Source: Dipteris shenzhenensis (Eukaryota; Polypodiophyta; Polypodiopsida; Gleicheniales). From it: a DNA stretch of 64,000 nt. The first letter of the stretch is position 1. Every line of letters begins with the position of its first letter. This document shows positions 36,431 to 45,104 of this stretch, piece after piece. A model generated the notes under the pieces. That model was not told where the DNA came from and made no database searches. It was given only the letters and a program-made list of their open reading frames with translations. The DNA is taken from NCBI GenBank assembly GCA_047967505.1, contig CM106540.1, one strand, 5' to 3'. The position numbers were made by a program, and so were the translations under genes.

Positions 36431-37494
36431 ATGGCAAGAGTGAAGAACACTACTAGACCCACTGGACGCCACCTCCACCCTTCCTTCTCTAGCTCCACCA
36501 CCTCCATGGAATCCATGCACACGAACCTATCTAGGTCCGATGGCGCCTCCCCCGACTATCTTGAGCCCTCCCCCAACTCCCCCAAGTCCCATGAGCCCAC
36601 TCCCCAGTCTCCTGAGCCTTCTTCTCCTCCCAAGTCCCGTGAGCGCACTCCCCAACCCCAAGAGCATGAGCCTTCCCCTCAGCCTTCTCCCCAGCCTTCC
36701 CCTCAGTCTTCCCCTTAGCCTCAGCCTCAGCATGACCCTCAACCTTCCCCTCAGCCTCAGCCTTCCCCTCAGCCTCAGCCTGACCCTCAGCCTTCCCCTC
36801 AGCCTTCCCCTCAACCTTCCCCTCAGCCTTCCCCCTCAGCCTTCCCCTCCGCCTTCCCCTCCCCATGAGATCCCTCTCCCAATTGAACAAAATGTGTTTG
36901 ATAACATCCCGGATATAGAGAGGCTTCCTGAGGGTCAACAGACTGCCAGGAAGAGCACCATCTTCCATCTCCTAGAGATACAACCCATGGCAGAGATGAC
37001 CCCTATGCCCATGAGGAGGGTAAAGCAGACTCCGAGGAAGCCCCATCCCAAAGAAGGCCAAAGCTCCAGACATCAGTGAGAGGAGGACACGGAGGAGGAC
37101 CAACGCAAACAGGAGCAGCAGAAGAAGTTCAAGGCAGACAAGAGGCCATGATCAGGTACCTGTAAGGCCCCCACCAAGAGTCAGGAACCCGTACTAAGCA
37201 AAACCAGGAGCACGGGCCCCGAGGGAGATCAAGCAAATGCAGAAGACCATCGACAACTTGATCTCGCGTGCTCCCTTCCAACGTGTGGTATGGGAGATCA
37301 CATAGGGATACAAGGATGACGTGCGCTTCAGCATAGGAGCTATGGGGGTGCTCTAGGAGGCTGTAGAGCAAGTGACCACCGCTCTATTCGAGGAGGCCAA
37401 CTTGTGTGCCATCCATGCAAAGCACATCATGATCATGCACAAGGACATGGCTCTGCTGAAGCGGCTATGGAGTGAACCAAGTTTGAAGCCCTAG
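36431..37494 (+). pseudogene. Divergent histone H3-like protein with long proline-rich tail, decayed
   Basis: The last 100 codons (37195-37494) align along the whole H3 fold. APREIKQMQKTIDNLISRAP corresponds to LREIRRYQKSTELLIRKLP (alpha-N). FQRVVWEIT.GYKDDVRF corresponds to [38 protein letters not shown] corresponds to [20 protein letters not shown]. Loop 1 has the canonical H3 length, not the longer CENH3 one. Two internal TAGs (37303, 37354) fall on H3 Q76 and Q93. A TAA at 37195 and a TAG at 36716 are further breaks, and frameshifts occur near 36,835 and 37,035. The N-terminal part starts MARVKNTTRPTGRHL, has a proline/serine/glutamine repeat tail, then QQTARKST and MRRVKQTPRKP, and an Arg-rich stretch (RRTRRRTNANRSSRRSSRQT). 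A functional version would enter or mimic nucleosomes in the nucleus. Confidence 0.75.
36673..36860. repeat. CCTTCCCCTCAG/CCTCAG tandem repeat in the H3-like tail
   Basis: Degenerate 6/12-bp units encode PSPQ/PQ repeats in the frame that starts at 36431. Slippage here probably caused the frameshift near 36,835. Confidence 0.85.
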
Positions 37495-37686
37495 ATTCTC
37501 TTGCAACCCACTCTTAGGACTTAGACCACCCCCTGCCCTTGAAGGCACTATCATGTATCTAAGGCCTAAGGGTCGATTTTTTTAAATAAAATATATTGAC
37601 ATTCTCTACACTCTCGCATTGTTGTATATTTTCCATTTCAATGCTTACAGTAAATGTTCATTTTAAGTAAAGTTTTGAATTATGTC

Positions 37687-37852
37687 AAATCCTGAAGGAA
37701 TTTCACCGTCACGTAGAAGGGAAAAGTGTCCGGCATGTCGCAAGTCTAGAATGCCCAAATTTGCACCGTGGCAGGTTTTGGGCTTTCTGGGGTCCTGGCA
37801 AGGTGCCGGACACTTTTCCCTTCTACGCGACGGTGAAATTCCTTCAAGATTT
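37687..37852. repeat. 166-bp foldback, MITE-like or hairpin precursor
   Basis: Arms 37687-37735 and 37804-37852 are reverse complements over about 49 bp with two mismatches; the core is GAAGGAATTTCACCGTCACG. The 68-bp centre contains a second, weaker inverted repeat (AATGCCCAAA / TTTGGGCTTT). No clear target duplication was seen. It lies between the convergent ends of the H3-like gene and the unknown gene. Confidence 0.85.
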
Positions 37853-38759
37853 AACAAAAATGAACTCTTAATACCCAGAATTGGTAAAAATGATACTAAA
37901 TTGGCTAGAAATTTATTAAATTAACACAATTAAAATGATGGAGAAAATATATCATCAATGACTTAAACAAAATACAATGGAATTCATGACGAGCAATGAT
38001 AACTTAAAACAAATAATAAAGACATGTAGTCATGTATCCATTGAAATATCCATTTAAATATATGTTTATATATACAAAAGGCCTCACAGGCTATCTTTCT
38101 TCTTGGCTAGTTCGAATACATAGAGAATAGGGGTCTTTGAATCCCCTAGTGGATTCCTAGATATACACATGAATGTTCGATCCAAAGGCATTGGCAGTAG
38201 CCAGGCAGTGTACCAAAATGACTTTGTCGGCATTCCGAGTAATGTTGAAGTATCCGATAGCGTGCAACAATGCCTTGCACTTCAGCAGCTCCGAAGGACC
38301 TCGAGGAGAAAATTGGAACCACGTCCTGTGTCATGTTCCATTTGGGAGGTGGATGCTTTCTCCTAACTTGTGTTGGAGGTGGAAGCTTCTGCATGAGAGG
38401 GTTCTGCATCGTATACGGACATGTCTGCTTCCCTCATTGAAACCAGTGTCGTCAAGAGAAAGTCTTCCATTTTCTGGTCTTCAGTACCTAAAACCCCGGG
38501 ATCCTTGACACTTGTGTCAACGTCGAACCCCAATAGGACTCCGAGTGCCTCATCCTCTCGTAGTCCAAAAAATCTCTCTATGTCATGGAGGAATACATAC
38601 TCTTCTCCATCGATGATGAGGGGGGACACGAACCATAATTCTGAGTCTGGGTCAATGGTCTCTGATGCAGATTCTTGCTCTACTGGGGGCTCTTGAAGTA
38701 CGCTCAATGCTTGAGCTGCTTCCATCTCCTCTATTGGATCGTCAAGACTCTCTTCCATG

Positions 38760-38764
38760 TAGAT
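38760..38764. repeat. Target-site duplication TAGAT (copia), left
   Basis: TAGAT directly precedes the LTR at 38765 and recurs at 44325-44329 directly after the other LTR. Five-bp duplications are typical of Ty1/copia integration. Confidence 0.95.
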
Positions 38765-39062
38765 TGTAAAGAATAAGGGAGAGATCTAGGAGACTCAAGT
38801 GCAGCTTTCTTCACAACACACAAAAGAGAGAGGACACAAGGTTGGAGGGTGAAGCCTTTCTTCACTTTTACACACAACAACAATACAATAGAAGAGGGAA
38901 ATACCCTATATGTCAAAACCTAGAATACGTGGTTCATATGTGAACCCAAACCAAAAACATACGTGGTAGTCTAACTACACCACGAGTACAACTAACATAG
39001 GCGGTGACATAAATGATAGTCATCCAGGAGATATATCGGGGGTAGAGCTTGATATCTCAACA
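38765..39062 (-). repeat. Copia 3' LTR
   Basis: 298 bp with TG...CA ends (minus strand TGTTGAGATATCAAGC... to ...TCTTTACA). It differs from the 5' LTR at three positions, all transitions. Confidence 0.97.
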
Positions 39063-42000
39063 CTCCCCCTCAAGCTCAAATCCATCTCACGTACACCAAG
39101 CAAGCTCCTAAATTTGCGAAGCTTCTCGGTACCCAATGCCTTCGTAAAAATATCAGCCACCTGCTCCTCAGTGCTGACATAGACAAGATCAATCTCACCA
39201 GCTAGAACCTTCTCTCTCACAAAGTGATAGTGCACCTCAATGTGCTTCGTTCTAGCATGATAAACTGGGTTATTAGCAAGCATGATGCTGCTAATGTTGT
39301 CACAATGAATGACAACTGCTGCATGAACTGACTGTCCCATATCTGCAAGTAGCTTCCGTAACCAAGCTACCTCACATGCAGCCATTGCTGCACCCCTGTA
39401 CTCAGCCTCTGTGCTCGACAAGGCAACTGTTGGCTGCTTCTTGCTGCTCCAACTGATGGCAGCACTCCCAAGAGAAAACATAAAACCACTAGTAGATCTC
39501 TTGTCTGAGACACTACCAGCCCAGTCAGCATCTGTGTATCCATGTACCTGTAATGCACACCCAGCTTCATAAAACAGTCCATAATGCAATGTGGACTTCA
39601 CATACTGCAGTATGCGTCTAGCCGCATCCAAATGTGGCTTCCTCGGTGCCTGCATAAACTGACTCACCAGCCCCACAGCATAACTCAAATCTGGTCTGGT
39701 TATAGTCATGTAAATCAAGCTACCTACTATGCACCTGTACATAGTAATATCTTCAAGAAGCTCACCTGTCTCTGCATTGAGCTTCACATTCTGCTCCAAT
39801 GGAACAGAGATAGGCTTACAACCTGTCATCCCATATTTGGACAGCATGTCCAAACCGTATTGCCTTTGCAACAGCCATATCCCACTCGGGGATCTAATAA
39901 CCTCAATGCCCAAGAAGTAATGCAGCTCTCCCAAATCCTTCATCTCAAATTTCTGCTTCAAAAGCAGCTTCACTTCATTAATGTCTGCATCACTATCACC
40001 TGTAATAATCAAGTCATCAACATAGATGACTACAAGCACAATCCCTCTGTTTGTCCTTTTCACATAAAGTGAAAAATCTGAATTGGAAATCTGAAATCCA
40101 ATAGTGACAAGATATAGCCCTATCTTGTCTGACCATGCCCTCGGCGCCTGTTTTAAGCCATACAAGGCTTTGCGCAACCTACATACAAAATCAGGGTGTG
40201 AATTATCCTCATAACCTTCTGGCTGCATCATATAAACCTCTTCCTGCAAATCACCATGCAAGAAGGCATTTTTCACATCCATCTGATGCAAAGACCATCC
40301 CTTTGCAGCAGCCATAGCAATTACTGCTCTCACGGTTGCCATCCTTGCAACTGGGCTGAAAGTTTCCTCATAGTCAATTCCATATGTCTGTGCAAAACCT
40401 TTGGCAACCAATCTTGCCTTGTACTTGCTAACAGACCCATCAGCATTGTGCTTTACTTTGTAAACCCACTTGCAGCCAATAGCCTTCTTATCATGAGGCA
40501 AAGGCATCAAATCCCAAGTGTGGTTTGCATCCAAGGCAGCCATCTCTTCATCCATAGCTGCTTCCCAATTTTTATGCCCTGCTGCATCCTCAAAACATGT
40601 GGGCTCTGGCTCCTCTAGAACCTTGACCATATAAGCATAGTGATGTGCTGTATACCCATCATATCTCAGCCTATCAACTGGATACTTAATACGAGTGGAC
40701 CTCCGTACAACTGGATCAGTTGCAGGAGTCTTTAAATCATGCCTGCTTTTCCTTGCACCAGGTGTAACAACAGAAGGAATCCCAAGTTCCTCATCAAGGC
40801 TCATTTCAGAGCCGCTTGACTCTCCATCAACATGAGAGCTACCAGCAGACACATCAAACACTGGAGCATGGTCTACTTTTTCTTTTCCCTTATGTGATAC
40901 CTGCACAACACTATCAGGGCTGCCATGTGACGATTCACTAGATCTCAATCTCCCTGTCCATGCATTAGATCCACTAGTAGAGGACTCTCTGGGTCCACTC
41001 AAGGCTTGAGATTGCTGCTCTGCATTTATTGCAGCATTCCCATTTCCTGCATCTGCATCTCCTACCATAACAGTTGGTGCATACCAGCTGCTCATTTCAT
41101 AAAAAACAACATCTCTGCTCACTTGCATTTTGCGGGTGGAAGGGTTATAACAGCGATACCCTTTCTGGTGCAGAGCATATCCAATAAAGATGCATTTTTC
41201 TGCCTTTGGATCCAGCTTTGTTCTCTTCTCATCAGGAACATGAACATAAGCTATGCAACCAAATACCTTCAAGTGAGAAATATATGGTTTTTGGCCTGTA
41301 TACATTTCTTGAGGCGTCATGCCATGGACAACTGCAGTGGGGGTTCTGTTCATAATATAAACAGCAGTTGCTACTGCTTCAGCCCAAAAATAATCAGGCA
41401 TGTTTTTCTCATTTAGGATCGCCCGTCCTACTTCTGCAATATGCCTGTTCTTCCTTTCTGCAACCCCATTCTGCTGAGGGGTAGACCTGCATGAGTACTT
41501 CCTTTGAATTCCCTGTTCTTTCAGATATTCACAAAATTCTTCTGAAAAGTACTCTCCCCCTCCATCAGATCTTAGCACTTTAATATGCACACCTTTCTCT
41601 TTTTCAACCATGACCTTAAAAGCCTTGAAATGGCTGAACACTTCACTTTTGTGCTTCATAAAATAAATCCACACCTTCCTAGTGTAGTCATCAATAAACG
41701 TCACATAATAATGGCATCCACCAATAGAAGCAGCTTTGGTTGTCCAAACATCTGAATGGATCACTTCCAAAGGTCTTCTGCTCACCTTAGCATTTTTGGG
41801 AAATGCATGTCTGGCCTGCTTACCCATTTGGCATGCTTCACATACCTTTTGCATTCCCTCAACTCTGAATTTAGGCAAACCTGCAACAATGTTTTTCGTT
41901 TGCATAGATTTCAGCCTTTGTATATTCACGTGCCCAATGCGCTTGTGCCATATCTCAATATCTGCAATGACACCTCTCCCATGCGCAAACATAGCGGCTT

Positions 42001-43375
42001 TCACCTCAGGCATATCAACATCCAAGGTGAACATTCTGCCATTTTTGTTGCCTTTCGCAACCAAGCGGCACTTATTTTTCAAGTCCTCAACAAAGCATCC
42101 ATCAGGATTAAATCTAACCTGCAGACCTTGCTCAACCATCTGGCCAACTGAAACCAGGTTCTTAGTGATTTTTGGAACATGAAGTACATCTGCCAGGTAC
42201 TTTGTTTTGCCATCCTGCATAGCCAATGGCACTTTACCAACCTGCGTAATTGGGTGCGCAGTATCATCACCTGTTTCAACATAACCTGGCTTATCCAAAT
42301 TTCTAACATCATGAAACCACTCACCATGACTGGTCATGTGGTTAGAGGCACCTGAATCAACATACCAAACATCATTGCAAGCTGCAGCATCTCCTGACAT
42401 GGAGTTAACCATATGCTGCATCACAAAAAGGTGCTCATTTCTGTCGTCACCATGCCCACTTGATGATGCATAGTTGCTTTGCTGCAACTTTCCACTTTTG
42501 ATGTCATTCTGATTTTTATAGCATGTATTCTCCTTGTGTCCAGGCTTTCCACAATAATAGCATTCTGTGCTGCTATTTACTTGCTGGTTCCTTTGCCATG
42601 AACCACGGCCTCTTTGGCTCCCCCTGCCTCTAGAACTACCACGTCCTCCTCCATAGGACTGGTTTTCCTGTTGTTGCTGCTGATTCTGATTTCCTGCACG
42701 GCCACCAAAACGGCCTCTTCCTCTACCCCTGCCTCTACTTGTATTCGAGTAGAAAGCAGTCTCTTGAGAAGTTGAGGTGGCTGAACCACCATTCCTTTGC
42801 TCTTCACTCAGCAAGAGAGTAATAAGTTCCTGAAAATCAGGAAATGTTTCACGGGCTCCAATGGATGTCCGAAACTGTGCATAATCTTTCCCAAGACCAT
42901 TCAAGGTCACAGACACTAAGTCCTCATCATCAACAGGTGCTCCAATGGAGGCAAGAGAATCTGCAAGGCCTTTCACCTTCCCGGAATACTCATTTATATT
43001 CATATTTTTCCTTTGCACATTGTGCAACTCCTGCTTTAGCTGCATCTTTCGTGCTTTGGTATTTGTGCTATACAGCTTCACCAATGTATCCCATGCCTCC
43101 TTAGGAGTCTCTACATCCTGTATATGCACAATCATAGAATCTGAAATGCTAACAGACAGCCAATACAAGCATTTTCTGGCTTTTTCATGCCATTCTTTAA
43201 AGGCCTTCAATTCAGCAGGAGTGGGAGCATTACCCAAAACTGGTTCTGCAGTTTCACCACTGATGTAATCCCAAACTCCCTTTCCCATAAGGAAGTTTGT
43301 CATCCTGAACTTCCATGCTTGGAAGTTGTTCTTGTCAAGCTTCTCACTGACAATGGTAGACAGATTCTCAGACAT
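39020..43375 (-). CDS. Copia Gag-Pol polyprotein, intact
   Basis: The ATG at 43375 (MSENLSTIVSEKLDKNNFQA) opens an uninterrupted frame of 1,451 codons. In order it encodes: a UBN2-type Gag (FQAWKFRMTNFLMGKGVWDY); an RGR-rich segment and zinc knuckle CYYCGKPGHKENTC near residue 270; aspartic protease WYVDSGASNHMT near 340; integrase with HKRIGHVN...CEAC and the D,D,E residues in FIDDYTRKVW, LRSDGGGEYF and NGVAERKNRHI; reverse transcriptase with IYVDDLIITGD near 1115; and RNase H with YTDADWAG, SSTEAEYRG and HCDNISSI. All catalytic residues are present. The polyprotein copies genomic RNA into DNA and integrates it. The frame ends inside the 3' LTR. An upstream in-frame TTG is not a likely start. 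It is probably autonomous. Confidence 0.96.
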   Translation of the reverse strand: MSENLSTIVSEKLDKNNFQAWKFRMTNFLMGKGVWDYISGETAEPVLGNAPTPAELKAFKEWHEKARKCLYWLSVSISDSMIVHIQDVETPKEAWDTLVKLYSTNTKARKMQLKQELHNVQRKNMNINEYSGKVKGLADSLASIGAPVDDEDLVSVTLNGLGKDYAQFRTSIGARETFPDFQELITLLLSEEQRNGGSATSTSQETAFYSNTSRGRGRGRGRFGGRAGNQNQQQQQENQSYGGGRGSSRGRGSQRGRGSWQRNQQVNSSTECYYCGKPGHKENTCYKNQNDIKSGKLQQSNYASSSGHGDDRNEHLFVMQHMVNSMSGDAAACNDVWYVDSGASNHMTSHGEWFHDVRNLDKPGYVETGDDTAHPITQVGKVPLAMQDGKTKYLADVLHVPKITKNLVSVGQMVEQGLQVRFNPDGCFVEDLKNKCRLVAKGNKNGRMFTLDVDMPEVKAAMFAHGRGVIADIEIWHKRIGHVNIQRLKSMQTKNIVAGLPKFRVEGMQKVCEACQMGKQARHAFPKNAKVSRRPLEVIHSDVWTTKAASIGGCHYYVTFIDDYTRKVWIYFMKHKSEVFSHFKAFKVMVEKEKGVHIKVLRSDGGGEYFSEEFCEYLKEQGIQRKYSCRSTPQQNGVAERKNRHIAEVGRAILNEKNMPDYFWAEAVATAVYIMNRTPTAVVHGMTPQEMYTGQKPYISHLKVFGCIAYVHVPDEKRTKLDPKAEKCIFIGYALHQKGYRCYNPSTRKMQVSRDVVFYEMSSWYAPTVMVGDADAGNGNAAINAEQQSQALSGPRESSTSGSNAWTGRLRSSESSHGSPDSVVQVSHKGKEKVDHAPVFDVSAGSSHVDGESSGSEMSLDEELGIPSVVTPGARKSRHDLKTPATDPVVRRSTRIKYPVDRLRYDGYTAHHYAYMVKVLEEPEPTCFEDAAGHKNWEAAMDEEMAALDANHTWDLMPLPHDKKAIGCKWVYKVKHNADGSVSKYKARLVAKGFAQTYGIDYEETFSPVARMATVRAVIAMAAAKGWSLHQMDVKNAFLHGDLQEEVYMMQPEGYEDNSHPDFVCRLRKALYGLKQAPRAWSDKIGLYLVTIGFQISNSDFSLYVKRTNRGIVLVVIYVDDLIITGDSDADINEVKLLLKQKFEMKDLGELHYFLGIEVIRSPSGIWLLQRQYGLDMLSKYGMTGCKPISVPLEQNVKLNAETGELLEDITMYRCIVGSLIYMTITRPDLSYAVGLVSQFMQAPRKPHLDAARRILQYVKSTLHYGLFYEAGCALQVHGYTDADWAGSVSDKRSTSGFMFSLGSAAISWSSKKQPTVALSSTEAEYRGAAMAACEVAWLRKLLADMGQSVHAAVVIHCDNISSIMLANNPVYHARTKHIEVHYHFVREKVLAGEIDLVYVSTEEQVADIFTKALGTEKLRKFRSLLGVREMDLSLRGSVEISSSTPDISPG
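39063..39073 (-). other. Copia polypurine tract
   Basis: TTGAGGGGGAG on the minus strand, immediately before the 3' LTR; the primer for plus-strand DNA synthesis. Confidence 0.85.
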
Positions 43376-44013
43376 TTTACAAATGACAAATTGCAACAGC
43401 AACCTATAAACACAGCAAATGCCTCACAAGGGCAGATAGCAAAACTTATGCAAACAGCTTCACAGGGGCAGATCTGCAACACTGACGAAAGTGGTATTTC
43501 TCCACACAGTCACTTCCTAGTGACGATTTTGCATCAACAGGCAACAGGCATGAATCTGCAACTCCCAATATCTCTGCACACAGGCATACGATGCAATTTC
43601 AGTGGCACCTTTCCACTGACGAAATGAGCATCTGTTATGGTGCAGCACATGACCAATTTTGTGACAAGTGCAAAAGAAAGCAATGATGTGTGGTAGCCGC
43701 GCAGTGGTCGCACAGCGAAAAACAGGGCCTTTTTCTGAGTGCCTGCGAAGAACTTCCGCCTTCAAAACGGGCCCCGAAACGGCCTCAAATCAAAAAAATA
43801 AAGTCACCAAGGGCTTTGCCCTATCCCGCAGCATATACTGCGCTCTCGCCACACCGCGAAGGGCCTCTCAATCTGAAACAGTGCACTCCTGCACTTCTGG
43901 CTGTGCTACCTGCAGAGATTTGCTCCCAAACTCGAAATAGGAAAGCTACACTGGTCCTCTTACCAGGACACCACAAACTTGGCTTGCTTTCTTGAACTCC
44001 TTACCACGAACAA

Positions 44014-44026
44014 GGCTCTGATACCA
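44014..44026 (-). other. Copia primer binding site (tRNA-iMet)
   Basis: TGGTATCAGAGCC directly follows the 5' LTR on the minus strand. It is complementary to the 3' end of initiator methionine tRNA, as in most plant copia elements. Confidence 0.95.
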
Positions 44027-44324
44027 TGTAAAGAATAAGGGAGAGATCTAGGAGACTCAAGTGCAGCTTTCTTCACAATACACAAAAGAGAGAGGACACA
44101 AGGTTGGAGGGTGAAGCCTTTCTTCACTTTTGCACACAACAACAATACAATAGAAGAGGGAAATACCCTATATGTCAAAACCTAGAATACATGGTTCATA
44201 TGTGAACCCAAACCAAAAACATACGTGGTAGTCTAACTACACCACGAGTACAACTAACATAGGCGGTGACATAAATGATAGTCATCCAGGAGATATATCG
44301 GGGGTAGAGCTTGATATCTCAACA
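44027..44324 (-). repeat. Copia 5' LTR
   Basis: 298 bp, same ends and length as the LTR at 38765-39062, with three transitions between them. Confidence 0.97.
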
Positions 44325-44329
44325 TAGAT
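44325..44329. repeat. Target-site duplication TAGAT (copia), right
   Basis: Matches 38760-38764 exactly. Confidence 0.95.
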
Positions 44330-44923
44330 GTCCGAGTCTAGTCTAGGGACAACTAGATTAGCAGTTCTAATAGAGGGGGTGCTAGACGATGAGGCTTCTT
44401 GCTCTAAATTCCCTTCTTCGAGAAGGAAGATGAATGTCATCTCCCATGAAAGGAATTTGGTGCCTGTATTTCCTGTGATCCCTACGTCTAGGATGTCTTG
44501 AACTTCGACTATCCTAAACCCTTCATCTGTAAGGTGGTCACAAAAGTGGGCCAAGCACTTTACAAACTTGGGTTCCTATATGAACAGATACTTTATGTAA
44601 TCTATGGGAACCCATATCTTTGAAGTGTGGTCAAGTGTATAGGCAAAATTTGAGAAATTATCTTGCATGTAAAGGATGAGATCTGAGAAGTCATCCTTGG
44701 CTCGCATATATGTGCCTAGGACATCTAAAGTCCTATCAAACACTAAAAATAGCACTTTATCATGATCTGCAAATGCAGTTCATGAGATGAAGTCATGCAA
44801 CGCAGTTCTAGCTGAATCCATGGCAAATGGCAGTTGATGCAGGGAGTAACTTCTGAGGATGGGAGTTTCTATGGCTCTCTAAATGTGAAAGTGAGAATGT
44901 GATGTAAAAAGGGCTCTTACCCC

Positions 44924-44945
44924 TTAATATATATCAAAACCCTAA
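44924..44945 (-). promoter_or_regulatory. TATA box plus telo-box upstream of the split unknown gene
   Basis: On the minus strand TATATATTAA (44933-44924) lies about 100 bp upstream of the ATG at 44821. The plus strand carries AAACCCTAA at 44937-44945 just beyond it. The H3-like gene has the same two elements next to each other at 36393-36417. Confidence 0.4.
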
Positions 44946-45104
44946 AAATTAAAATTAATCATAAAATCCCCAAATTTTTTGAAAAACATTTACCACCATG
45001 AACTAAAAGGAGAAAACATTAAAAGAAATAACATTTTAATTTAATTGTCCATCATCTTTTGAAGCAATAACTAGGATTTGACAGACAAAAAATTAAATGC
45101 TGCA

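Larger units (their letters stand above)
38765..44324 (-). mobile_element. Full-length Ty1/copia LTR retrotransposon
   Basis: 5,560 bp with two 298-bp LTRs, a perfect 5-bp target duplication, and a primer binding site complementary to initiator-Met tRNA (TGGTATCAGAGCC, 44026-44014). It also has a polypurine tract next to the 3' LTR (TTGAGGGGGAG, 39073-39063) and one unbroken gag-pol frame. Three LTR differences in 298 bp (about 1%) indicate a recent insertion. It sits inside the unknown gene of the large inverted-repeat element, so it is younger than that element. Confidence 0.97.
38084..44821 (-). pseudogene. Unknown gene split in frame by the copia insertion
   Basis: The ATG at 44821 opens MDSARTALHDFIS. 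The frame runs with two internal stops (TGA 44782, TAG 44578) through DHTSKIWVPIDYIKYLFI, FVKCLAHFCDHLTDEGFRI and ANLVVPRLDSDI to the copia target site. It resumes in the same frame on the other side (YMEESLDDPIEEMEAAQAL) with LWFVSPLIIDGEEYVFLHDI, FFGLREDEALGVLLGFDV, a TAG at 38365 and, after frameshifts, LLHAIGYFNITRNADKVILV and SKTPILYVFELAKKKDSL up to a TGA at 38086-38084. Codon-by-codon continuity across the duplicated TAGAT shows the frame existed before the insertion. The product is acidic in the middle. I recognise no domain. A TATA box and a telo-box lie about 100 bp upstream. Confidence 0.55.

Noticed and set aside
37195-37494. Calling the histone-like gene CENH3
   Set aside because: Loop 1 has the canonical H3 length and lacks the extra residues of plant CENH3, and the gene is linked to transposon genes.
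39367-43940. Numerous plus-strand frames across the copia element
   Set aside because: Antisense shadows of the intact gag-pol frame.
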